A DNA stretch of 64,000 nucleotides. Origin: Amycolatopsis jejuensis. Lineage in GTDB: Bacteria; Actinomycetota; Actinomycetes; Mycobacteriales; Pseudonocardiaceae. The position numbers and the translations under genes are program-made. Where the stretch lies: positions 62,001 through 126,000 of the forward strand of contig NZ_JNYZ01000018.1 of the NCBI RefSeq assembly GCF_000717335.1, written 5' to 3'. This document shows positions 47,568 to 55,650 of this stretch, piece by piece (position 1 is the first letter of the stretch; each line of letters begins with the position of its first letter). The notes below the pieces were generated by a model that saw only the letters and a list, made by a program, of their open reading frames with translations, was not told the origin of the DNA and searched no databases.

Positions 47568-47885
47568 ATGCCTTCAGCCGCCGACGCGACCGCGCCGCGG
47601 CACCGGTCCATCCTCGGCCTGCTGCTGGCCGTTCTGCTGCTGCTCGGCGTGGCCGTTCCCGGCCCCGCGCCGGTCATCCCTCATCCGCACGACCCCGAAC
47701 CCGCGCTCGTCCAGGGGCACGGCCCGCACCTCGTCGCCGCGCATCCGCTGCCGCTCGCCGACGCTCCGGGCGAGATCCGGCTCGCCCGGCCCACCTCGTG
47801 CACCGTCCCGTTCACCGGTACCGCACCGGCCGAACTCGACCGCGCCCCAGTCCCCGCCGCCGCGCGGGCGCCTCCCGTCTGCTGA
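47568..47885 (+). CDS. small membrane-anchored or secreted His-rich protein, unknown function
   Basis: This 105-aa protein has a basic N-terminus (APRHRS), a hydrophobic segment ILGLLLAVLLLLGVAVPG (about 15-32), and an exposed tail with clustered histidines (IPHPHDPEP, GHGPHLVAAHPLP) and Pro/Ala, ending in APPVC. The His clusters could bind metal. It starts nine bases after a good -10 element and ends 38 bp before the CPA2 antiporter ATG, so the two are probably cotranscribed. No family recognised; the start and reality of the gene rest on promoter, signal segment and spacing. Confidence 0.6.
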   Translation: MPSAADATAPRHRSILGLLLAVLLLLGVAVPGPAPVIPHPHDPEPALVQGHGPHLVAAHPLPLADAPGEIRLARPTSCTVPFTGTAPAELDRAPVPAAARAPPVC

Positions 47886-47923
47886 GTACGCGCACCCACT
47901 CGTACCCGGCTCTCGGAGGACCC

Positions 47924-49117
47924 ATGAGCAACGGTCATGCTTTGCTGGCCGTCGGCGGCGCATTTCTCGCCGCCGGCGCCCTTGCCCGCGTCGGCGCCCG
48001 CATCGGGCTGCCCACGATCCCCCTCTTCATGCTGGCCGGTTTCGTGTTCGGCCCGCACACCCCCGGACTGTCCCTTGTGGACGATCCGGCCGAGTTCGGC
48101 GTGCTGGCCGGGCTCGGTCTCGTGTTCCTGCTCTTCTATCTCGGACTCGAGTTCTCCCTCGACGACCTCGCCCGCGGCGGCGCCCGGCTCGCCGTTGCCG
48201 GGCTGGGGTACCTGCTGCTGAACGTCGGCGGCGGCCTCGCGTTCGGCTTCGCGCTCGGCTGGGGTACCCGCGAGGCGCTGGTGATCGCCGGCGCGATCGG
48301 TATCTCGTCGTCGGCCATCGTCACCAAGCTGCTGCTGGAAACCCGGCGGCTCGACCATCCGGAATCCCGCCTGATCATGGGCATCGTCGTGCTGGAGGAC
48401 CTCTTCCTCGCGCTGTACCTGGCCCTGCTGCAGCCGGTGCTCAGCGGCGCGGACGGATTCGGCGCGGCGCTCGCCGACTTCGGCAAGGCGTTCGCGTTCC
48501 TGCTCGTGCTCGCCGCACTGGCCCGCTGGGGCGGCCGGCTGGTGTCCCGGCTGTTCGGTTCGGCCGACGACGAGCTGCTCACCGTGTGCTTCGTCGGCGT
48601 CGCGGTGCTGGGGGCCGCGGTGGCCGAGGAAGTGGGCGTGTCCGACGCGATCGGCGCGTTCATGGTCGGCATGATGCTCGGCGGGTCGAAGGTCGCTCCG
48701 CGCGTGCACAAACTGGTGCTGCCGCTGCGGGACGCGTTCGGCGCGCTGTTCTTCTTCATCTTCGGCCTGTCGATCGACCCGGGTGCAGTGGGCACCGTGG
48801 TGCTCCCGGTGCTGGCCGCCGTGGCGCTGACGGTGGTACTGAACCTCGCTGCGGGCGCGTTCGCCGCCCGGCTGCACGGCTTCGACCGCCAGCAAGGCGT
48901 GAACATCGGCCTGACCGTGCTCACCCGCGGCGAGTTCTCCCTGGTGCTCGCGACCATGGCGACCGCGGCCGGGCTCGACTCGCGGGTGGCCCCGTTCGTC
49001 GCCGGATACGTGCTGCTCCTGGCCGTGATCGGACCGCTTGCCGTGCTCCGCTCGGACCGGCTGACCTGGCTGCTCCCGGCCTGGCTCGTCCGCGCGCGGG
49101 CGGCTCCGGCGACCTGA
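47924..49117 (+). CDS. CPA2-family cation:proton antiporter (KefB-like membrane domain)
   Basis: This 397-aa protein has about 12 hydrophobic helices. Conserved CPA2 segments are IPLFMLAGFVFGPHTPGL, VFLLFYLGLEFSLDDL, SSSAIVTKLL, VLEDLFLALYLALLQP and VSDAIGAFMVGMMLGGS. No RCK/TrkA domain follows, so regulation must be separate. It exchanges K+ or Na+ for protons across the cytoplasmic membrane. CGGAGGA precedes the ATG at 47924; a longer frame running in from 47465 is not supported. The terminal WLVRARAAPAT and TGA are copied downstream as repeats. Confidence 0.92.
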   Translation: MSNGHALLAVGGAFLAAGALARVGARIGLPTIPLFMLAGFVFGPHTPGLSLVDDPAEFGVLAGLGLVFLLFYLGLEFSLDDLARGGARLAVAGLGYLLLNVGGGLAFGFALGWGTREALVIAGAIGISSSAIVTKLLLETRRLDHPESRLIMGIVVLEDLFLALYLALLQPVLSGADGFGAALADFGKAFAFLLVLAALARWGGRLVSRLFGSADDELLTVCFVGVAVLGAAVAEEVGVSDAIGAFMVGMMLGGSKVAPRVHKLVLPLRDAFGALFFFIFGLSIDPGAVGTVVLPVLAAVALTVVLNLAAGAFAARLHGFDRQQGVNIGLTVLTRGEFSLVLATMATAAGLDSRVAPFVAGYVLLLAVIGPLAVLRSDRLTWLLPAWLVRARAAPAT

Positions 49118-49320
49118 CCTGGCCACCTGACGCGGGTGCTGTGCGGCGTGGCTCGTCCGCTCGCGGGCGGTTGCGGTGACTTGAGTCGGGGTGCTGTGCG
49201 GCGTGGCTCGTCCGCTCCGGGGGTGGTTCCGGTGGCTTGAGTCGGGTGCTGCGCGGCCTGGCTCGTCCGCCCGCGGACGGTTCCGGTGACCTGGTCCGGC
49301 GACCTCGCGCGGGTGCCGAG
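49082..49320 (+). repeat. degenerate tandem copies of the antiporter gene 3' end
   Basis: TGGCTCGTCCG occurs at 49082 (inside the gene), 49149, 49204 and 49259. Each copy continues with a GC-rich stretch and, in the first three, a TGA-containing GACCTGA or GACTTGA-like word in the same place. Spacing is 67, 55 and 55 bp. The last unit runs to about 49320, just before the hrpA promoter. Confidence 0.8.
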
Positions 49321-49371
49321 CGGCATATTCGGAAGCCACCGGAAGCGCGCCCGACTATCCTTGTCCCAAGT

Positions 49372-52300
49372 ATGTCCACTCCATCCCCTCTTGCCGCGCT
49401 GCGCGCCCAGCTGCCCGAACTGATGCTGCGCGACGAGCATCGGTTGCGTCGCCGTCTCGACGGCGCGCGCCGGGCTCGTGACCAGCAGGCCATGGCCGAG
49501 CGCATCGCGGCCGACGTCGAGACGGCGCGGCTGCGCGTGCAGCTGCGCCGTGAGAGCGTGCCGAAGATCGAGTACCCGCCCGAGCTGCCGGTGAGCAGGC
49601 TCAAGGACGAGATCGGCGACGCGATCCGCGACCATCAGGTGGTGATCGTCGCGGGGGAGACCGGGTCGGGCAAGACGACTCAGCTGCCGAAGATCTGCCT
49701 CGAGCTGGGCCGCGGCGTCCGCGGGCAGATCGGGCACACCCAGCCGCGCCGGCTGGCCGCGCGCACGGTTGCCGACCGGATCGCGAGCGAGCTGAAGACC
49801 GAGCTCGGCGACACCGTGGGGTACAAGGTCCGGTTCACCGACCAGTCCGGGCAGGACACCCTGGTGAAGCTCATGACCGACGGCATCCTGCTCGCCGAGA
49901 TCCAGACCGACCGGATGCTGCGCCAGTACGACACGCTGATCATCGACGAGGCCCACGAGCGCAGCCTCAACATCGACTTCATCCTCGGTTACGTCAAGCA
50001 GCTGCTGCCGCGCCGCCCCGACCTCAAGGTCATCATCACCTCCGCGACCATCGATCCCGAGCGGTTCTCCAAGCACTTCGACAACGCGCCGATCGTGGAA
50101 GTGTCCGGCCGCACGTATCCGGTGGAGGTGCGCTACCGCCCGCTTGCCGACCCGGACGATCCGAGCAGCGATCCCGACCGTGACCAGACGCAGGCCATCG
50201 CCGACGCGGTGCAGGAGCTGTCCGCCGAAGGACCCGGCGACATCCTCGTGTTCCTCTCCGGCGAACGCGAGATCCGCGACACCGCCGACGTGCTGAACCG
50301 GCTGGAGCTGCGCAACACCGAGGTGCTGCCGCTCTACGCGCGCCTTTCCGCGGCCGACCAGCACCGCGTGTTCCAGCGGCACACCGGGCGGCGGATCGTG
50401 CTGGCCACCAACGTCGCCGAAACGTCGCTCACCGTGCCGGGCATCAAATACGTGATCGACCCGGGCACCGCGCGGATCTCGCGCTACAGCCACCGCACCA
50501 AGGTGCAGCGGCTGCCGATCGAGGCGGTTTCCCAGGCGTCCGCGAACCAGCGCAAGGGCCGCTGCGGGCGCACGTCGGACGGCATCTGCATCCGGCTGTA
50601 TTCCGAGGACGACTTCGAGTCGCGGCCGGAGTTCACCGATCCGGAGATCCTGCGCACCAACCTGGCGTCGGTGATCCTGCAGATGACCTCGCTGGGCCTC
50701 GGCGACATGGCCGCGTTCCCGTTCGTGGAGCCGCCGGACCGCCGCCAGGTCACCGACGGCGTGCAGCTGCTGCAGGAGCTCGGCGCGTTCGAGACCACGG
50801 ACACCACCAAGCTCACCGAGGTCGGCCGCAAGCTCGCGCAGCTGCCGGTGGACCCGCGGATGGGCCGGATGGTGCTGGAGGCCGCGCGCAACGGCTGCGT
50901 GCGTGAGGTGATGATCATCGCCGCCGCACTGTCCATTCAGGACCCGCGGGAGCGCCCGGCGGAGAAGCAGCAGGCTGCCGACGCGCAGCACGCCCGGTTC
51001 GCCGATCCCACGTCGGACTTCCTCGCGTACCTCAAGCTGTGGGAGTACGTGAGCGAACAGCAGAAAACGTTGACCGGCAACCGGTTCCGCCGGATGTGCC
51101 GCGCCGAGTACCTGAACTACCTGCGGATCCGCGAATGGCAGGACATCTTCGGCCAGCTGCGCCAGCTCGCCAAACCGCTCGGCATCATGCTCAGCACCAC
51201 CCCGGCCGAACCACAGCGGATCCACACTGCGCTGATCGCCGGGCTGCTCTCGCACATCGGGCTCAAGGACCCGGCGAAGGGCGATTACCTCGGTGCCCGC
51301 GGCGCGCGGTTCGCCGTGTTCCCGGGCTCGGCGCTGTTCAAGAAGCAGCCGCGCTGGGTGATGTCGGCCGAGCTGGTGGAGACGTCGCGGCTGTGGGGTC
51401 GCGTCAATGCCCGGATCGAGCCCGAGTGGGTGGAGCCGCTGGCCGCCCACATCGTGAAGCGCACGTACTCGGAGCCGCACTGGGAACGTAAACAGGGCGC
51501 GGTGATGGCCATCGAGAAGGTGACGCTGTACGGCGTTCCGCTCGTCGCCGACCGGCGCGTGAACTACGGCCGGATCGACCCGGAGCTGTCGCGCGAGCTG
51601 TTCATCCGGCACGCACTGGTGGACGGCGACTGGCATACGAACCACAAGTTCTTCGCGGAAAACCGGGCGCTGCTCGACGAGGTCGAGGACCTGGAAAACC
51701 GCGCCCGCCGACGCGACATCCTGGTGGACGACCAGACACTCTTCGAGTTCTACGACGAGCGCGTGCCCGCCGACGTGGTGTCCGTACGCCATTTCGACAG
51801 CTGGTGGAAGCAAGCCCGGCGGAACGAGCCGGACCTGCTGTCGTTCGAGAAGTCCATGCTCATCAACGAAATCGCCGGTGGGGTCCGGGAATCGGACTAT
51901 CCGGATTCGTGGACGCAGGGCACGCACGTCTTCAAGCTCACCTACCAGTTCGAACCGGGCGCGGACGCCGACGGCGTCACCGTGCACCTTCCGCTGCCGG
52001 TGCTGAACCAGGTCACGCCGGACGGCTTCGACTGGCAGGTGCCCGGTCTGCGCGCCGAACTGGCGACCCAGCTCATCAAGTCGCTGCCGAAAGCGTTGCG
52101 GCGCAACTTCGTTCCCGCGCCGGACACTGCCGCTGACGCGCTCTCGCGAGTGTCCCCTTCGGACGGTCCGCTGCTCGAGGTGCTCGGCGACGAGCTGCAC
52201 GCCCTGCGCGGCGTGGACGTGCCCGACTCGGCATGGGACCTTGCCGCGGTGCCGGACCACCTGCGGATGACGTTCCGAGTGGTGGACGAGCGCGGCAAGC

Positions 52301-53247
52301 GGATGGCCGAAGGCAAGGATCTGGACGAGCTGAAGCGCCGCCTTGCGCCCCGCGTGCGCGAGACGATTTCCAAGGCGGCCAACAGCATCGAGAAAGCGGG
52401 CCTGGTGCAGCCGTCGTTCGGCGAGCTGCCGAAGGTGTTCGCATCGACGCGCCGCGGGCACGACGTGAAGGCGTACCCGGCGCTGGTGGACGAGGGCAAG
52501 TCGGTGGCCGTCCGGCTGCTGGACACCCCCGCCGAGCAGCAGCACGCGATGTGGTCGGGCACGCGGCGGATGCTGCGGCTGAACCTGAACTCGCCGATGA
52601 AGTTCATCACGCGGTCGCTGTCGAACTCCTCGAAGCTGGTGCTGAACCGCAATCCGCACGGCAGCGTCGCCGGATTGCTGGACGACTGCGTGGACTGCGC
52701 CGTGGACACCCTGGTGACCGAGGCGGGCGGCCCGGCGTGGGACGAGGCCGGGTTCGCGGCGCTGCTGGAGAAGGTGCGGGCCGGGCTGAACCCGAAGGTG
52801 CTGCAGGTGCTCACCGAGGTGGAGCGGATCCTGCTCGCGGCCAACGACGTGGAGACCCGGCTGCCCGACACCCGCGGCCCGGCCGAATCGCTGGCCGACA
52901 TCCGCGCGCAGCTCGACGGCCTCGTGCACGCCGGTTTCGTGACGGAAACGGGCGCGGCGCGGCTGCCGAACGTGGTCCGCTACCTCCGGGGAATCGAGCG
53001 CCGGCTGGAAAAACTGCCCACCGAGCCGACCAGGGACCTCCAGCGCACGGCCGACCTCGCGTGGATCACCCAGGAATACCGCGACGCACTGGCGACCCTG
53101 CCCCCGGGCACGTCGTCCCCGGCGCTCGCGGAGGTGCGGTGGATGATCGAGGAACTGCGGGTGAGCTTCTTCGCGCAAACGCTGGGCACGGCGCATCCGG
53201 TTTCGCTGAAACGCATCACGAAGGCTTTGGATGACGCGCTCGGCTAG
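49372..53247 (+). CDS. hrpA: ATP-dependent RNA helicase HrpA
   Basis: This 1291-aa DEAH-box helicase has motif I GETGSGKTT at residues 95-103, motif II DEAH at 192-195, motif III SAT near 224-226 and motif VI QRKGRCGR. The helicase-associated and OB-fold domains follow, then the long HrpA-specific C-terminal region. Size matches bacterial HrpA, which unwinds structured mRNA and resolves stalled ribosomes in E. coli. The ATG has no Shine-Dalgarno; TATCCT ends ten bases upstream, suggesting a near-leaderless message. The stop lies five bases from a convergent small gene. Confidence 0.96.
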   Translation: MSTPSPLAALRAQLPELMLRDEHRLRRRLDGARRARDQQAMAERIAADVETARLRVQLRRESVPKIEYPPELPVSRLKDEIGDAIRDHQVVIVAGETGSGKTTQLPKICLELGRGVRGQIGHTQPRRLAARTVADRIASELKTELGDTVGYKVRFTDQSGQDTLVKLMTDGILLAEIQTDRMLRQYDTLIIDEAHERSLNIDFILGYVKQLLPRRPDLKVIITSATIDPERFSKHFDNAPIVEVSGRTYPVEVRYRPLADPDDPSSDPDRDQTQAIADAVQELSAEGPGDILVFLSGEREIRDTADVLNRLELRNTEVLPLYARLSAADQHRVFQRHTGRRIVLATNVAETSLTVPGIKYVIDPGTARISRYSHRTKVQRLPIEAVSQASANQRKGRCGRTSDGICIRLYSEDDFESRPEFTDPEILRTNLASVILQMTSLGLGDMAAFPFVEPPDRRQVTDGVQLLQELGAFETTDTTKLTEVGRKLAQLPVDPRMGRMVLEAARNGCVREVMIIAAALSIQDPRERPAEKQQAADAQHARFADPTSDFLAYLKLWEYVSEQQKTLTGNRFRRMCRAEYLNYLRIREWQDIFGQLRQLAKPLGIMLSTTPAEPQRIHTALIAGLLSHIGLKDPAKGDYLGARGARFAVFPGSALFKKQPRWVMSAELVETSRLWGRVNARIEPEWVEPLAAHIVKRTYSEPHWERKQGAVMAIEKVTLYGVPLVADRRVNYGRIDPELSRELFIRHALVDGDWHTNHKFFAENRALLDEVEDLENRARRRDILVDDQTLFEFYDERVPADVVSVRHFDSWWKQARRNEPDLLSFEKSMLINEIAGGVRESDYPDSWTQGTHVFKLTYQFEPGADADGVTVHLPLPVLNQVTPDGFDWQVPGLRAELATQLIKSLPKALRRNFVPAPDTAADALSRVSPSDGPLLEVLGDELHALRGVDVPDSAWDLAAVPDHLRMTFRVVDERGKRMAEGKDLDELKRRLAPRVRETISKAANSIEKAGLVQPSFGELPKVFASTRRGHDVKAYPALVDEGKSVAVRLLDTPAEQQHAMWSGTRRMLRLNLNSPMKFITRSLSNSSKLVLNRNPHGSVAGLLDDCVDCAVDTLVTEAGGPAWDEAGFAALLEKVRAGLNPKVLQVLTEVERILLAANDVETRLPDTRGPAESLADIRAQLDGLVHAGFVTETGAARLPNVVRYLRGIERRLEKLPTEPTRDLQRTADLAWITQEYRDALATLPPGTSSPALAEVRWMIEELRVSFFAQTLGTAHPVSLKRITKALDDALG

Positions 53248-53252
53248 CGGGG

Positions 53253-53651
53253 TTACCTCGTCAGCAGCGTGACGGTGGCGACGCCGGCCGAAACGGTTCC
53301 GGCAGCGGCGGAAAGCGACGTGGCGATGCCGCTCATGTTGCTGAGCATCCGGCGCAACGCCTCCACCGGGCGCTGTTGCAAGAACGCCATCTTGAGTTTC
53401 TGCCACTTGTGCTGCTGAAGGTGGCAGCCCAGAAGGATTCCGCTGGCATTGTTGCGGCAGAAATCGTTTTTCCGCGTGGTCGCACAACACCAGGTCGGAG
53501 CCAGGAAAAGGCAGTACAGCACCAGGAAAGCCGACACGATCGCGATCATGCCGGGCCCCACCGCGGGGGCGGTCCAGAGCAACACGACGGCGATCAGCGC
53601 AAGGCCGGTCCACAAATTGCCGAGGCGGCCTTTCTTCTTTCTCCCCACCAT
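53253..53651 (-). CDS. small Cys-rich membrane protein, uncharacterised actinobacterial family
   Basis: This 132-aa protein starts MVGRKKKGR. Two hydrophobic helices (about 15-31 and 34-52) are followed by the cytoplasmic stretch TWCCATTRKNDFCRNNASG and LLGCHLQQHKWQK. A weakly hydrophobic C-terminus ends it. The CC-x8-C-x9-C-H pattern looks like a metal site or redox centre. I recognise the CRNN and GCHxxQHKWQK blocks as a conserved actinobacterial family without known function. It converges on hrpA and lies 153 bp downstream of the polymerase gene. Confidence 0.75.
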   Translation of the reverse strand: MVGRKKKGRLGNLWTGLALIAVVLLWTAPAVGPGMIAIVSAFLVLYCLFLAPTWCCATTRKNDFCRNNASGILLGCHLQQHKWQKLKMAFLQQRPVEALRRMLSNMSGIATSLSAAAGTVSAGVATVTLLTR

Positions 53652-53804
53652 GGGTCACGAAGGTACTGATCTTGATCCGCCCGCCGATAGCGCCTTGCGG
53701 TGGAATCCGCCGCAGAGAATGCCACCGACGGCAACGGAATGCTCCGCCGAATGGATCTTCCCCATACCGCCATGTGGTGCGTGGGAATCTTGGGGGCAAG
53801 GGGA

Positions 53805-55499
53805 TCACTTCGCCTCCGCGTACGTGTCCACCGGTTTCGCGTGCATCGGGAACCGGACCGGGCATGCCTCACCGAATACGAGCTTTGCCGATTCCAGCAC
53901 GGCGTCCTCCACGATGTCCGCGACCTCTGCCGCCAGTTCGGCCGGGGTGTGCACGATCACCTCGTCGTGCAGGAAGAACACCAGGTGCGCGGGGGAGGGG
54001 AGGCGGCCGCGGAGGGTGGCCAGCAACACGGCGGTCAGGTCGGCTGCGCTCGCTTGCACCACGAAGTTCCGGGTGAACCGCCCCCAGTTGCGCGACGCTT
54101 GCCGTGCGCGGGATTCGGTGGCTGCGTCTTCGGCGAGTCCACCCGTGAGCGCTCGCCACGCGGCCGACGGGGCCGGGGACGTGCGGCCCAGCCGAGAACG
54201 TACCCGCTCGCCGCGTTCCCCCGCGGTGGCCGCTCGCTCCACATAGGACACTGCATCCGGGAAACGCTGGCGTAGCAAGGCAAGCAGCGGACCCGCTTCG
54301 CCGGACGTGCCGCCGTACATCGCCGACAGCATGGCGATCTTCGCGCGCGAACGGTCGTCTCGCGTGTCTCCCGGGCGGAGCGGGACGTACCGCGCGCCCG
54401 AGAACAGCGCTTCCGCCAGCCGTGCATACAGATCGCTGGCCGCCGCGACCTCGGCGAGACGGCGATCTCCCGACAACGCCGTGAGCACCCTCGGCTCCAG
54501 CTGCGCGCCGTCGGCCACCACCAGCTTCCAGCCGGGATCCGCGCGGACACATGTGCGCAGCACCTTCGGGATCTGCAGCGCACCCCCGCCGCGCGTGGCC
54601 CATCTGCCCGACACCACCCCGCCGACCACGTAGTGCGGCCGGAACCGCCCGCCGGCGACCCATTCGTCGAGCCACGCCCAGCCGTTGGCCGAATGCAGCC
54701 GTGACAGCTCCTTGTACTCCAGCAGCGGCGCGACCGCGGGATGATCGATGTCCTGCAACAGGTATTTCCGCGCCGACGGGACCTCGATACCCGCCCGGCC
54801 GAGCGCGCGCACGACACTGGGCGGCGAATCCGGGTTGACCGGCCGCCCGCCGAACGCGTCGGTGATCTTCTCCGCCAGCACCACGAGCGCCTTCGGCCGC
54901 TGCCCGGCAGGCGCCCGCGGCCCGAGCCGCTCCTCCAGCAGCTCCCGATGCAGGTCGGCCCGCCACGGCACCCCGGCCGCGGACATCTCGACCGCCGCCA
55001 GCGCACTCGCCGACTCCGCCGCGAGCAGCAACCGCATCCGCCCCGGCGCCTCGGTGGCGGCCACCCGTTTCTCTTGCGCAGCCAGGACCCGGCGGGCTGC
55101 CTCGGCCACGGTGACCCCCGGCGGCAGCCCCGGACCGGGCGGCGAGAACAACGTGGGCTGCCCGGCCTCCCCGAACGCAGGCCCGTCGTCGGGCGGTTCC
55201 TCCCCGTTCGCCCGCGCCCACGCCGCCCGCAGGCTCCGCGATTCCCCCTCCCGGCCCTCGTACGCGAGCAGCAGCCCCTCGGCCAGCGCCAGGTCGTGAC
55301 ACCGGCCCAGCCGCACCCCGGCCTCGGCCAGCGCCGGGTAGTCCGCCTCGACCGAGGGCAGCACCCAGCGCGGGCTCTCCGCCGCCTCGAGCCGCCGTAC
55401 CTCCTGGGCCCATTCGGCGCGCGACAGCCCGCGGAGGGCACCCGCGGGGCCCTCGATCGTGTAGCCGGAATCCTCCTCCCGGCCGGTGATCACCTGCAC
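53805..55499 (-). CDS. bifunctional 3'-5' exonuclease/DNA polymerase, family A (actinobacterial type)
   Basis: This protein of about 564 aa has a degenerate N-terminal exonuclease-like domain and a C-terminal Pol I-like palm and fingers: SGRWATRGGGALQIPKVLR, motif A as VVADGAQLEPRVLTAL (canonical DYSQIELR changed to DGAQLEPR), the O-helix region RSRAKIAMLSAMYGG and motif C FFLHDEVIVHTP. The two catalytic Asp are kept. It is distinct from PolA, which has a 5' nuclease domain. Start is uncertain: GTG 55499 is chosen; GTG 55547 would add 16 residues. Repair or lesion synthesis is likely but unproven. Confidence 0.85.
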   Translation of the reverse strand: MQVITGREEDSGYTIEGPAGALRGLSRAEWAQEVRRLEAAESPRWVLPSVEADYPALAEAGVRLGRCHDLALAEGLLLAYEGREGESRSLRAAWARANGEEPPDDGPAFGEAGQPTLFSPPGPGLPPGVTVAEAARRVLAAQEKRVAATEAPGRMRLLLAAESASALAAVEMSAAGVPWRADLHRELLEERLGPRAPAGQRPKALVVLAEKITDAFGGRPVNPDSPPSVVRALGRAGIEVPSARKYLLQDIDHPAVAPLLEYKELSRLHSANGWAWLDEWVAGGRFRPHYVVGGVVSGRWATRGGGALQIPKVLRTCVRADPGWKLVVADGAQLEPRVLTALSGDRRLAEVAAASDLYARLAEALFSGARYVPLRPGDTRDDRSRAKIAMLSAMYGGTSGEAGPLLALLRQRFPDAVSYVERAATAGERGERVRSRLGRTSPAPSAAWRALTGGLAEDAATESRARQASRNWGRFTRNFVVQASAADLTAVLLATLRGRLPSPAHLVFFLHDEVIVHTPAELAAEVADIVEDAVLESAKLVFGEACPVRFPMHAKPVDTYAEAK

Positions 55500-55571
55500 C
55501 CCGACATTGTGCGGACCACCACCGACAATTTCCGTCGCGCCGGGCACTGGTGCGCGGCGCAGGTCCTTGCT

Positions 55572-55585
55572 TTACTGTCGAGTAA
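55572..55585. promoter_or_regulatory. palindromic operator candidate before the acyl-CoA synthetase
   Basis: TTACT-GTCG-AGTAA is a perfect interrupted palindrome, an AT-rich island in GC-rich DNA, lying between a TTGCTT -35-like element and a CATACC -10-like element 65-80 bp upstream of the ATG at 55651. This shape and placement fit a TetR-type fatty-acid regulator. Confidence 0.55.
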
Positions 55586-55650
55586 CCCCCATACCGCCGG
55601 TACGCCCGGCCGGTGGCGGACGACCCGGAAGCAGCGACGGAGGTGCCCGG

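Noticed and set aside
47465..47923. N-terminal extension of the CPA2 antiporter to 47465
   Set aside because: The added residues are Arg/Pro-rich and overlap the small His-rich gene in another frame; a proper CGGAGGA site precedes the ATG at 47924.
48136..53865. A 1909-codon minus-strand frame opposite hrpA and the antiporter
   Set aside because: It spans two real genes and an intergenic repeat on the other strand, has no domain, and reflects third-position GC bias.
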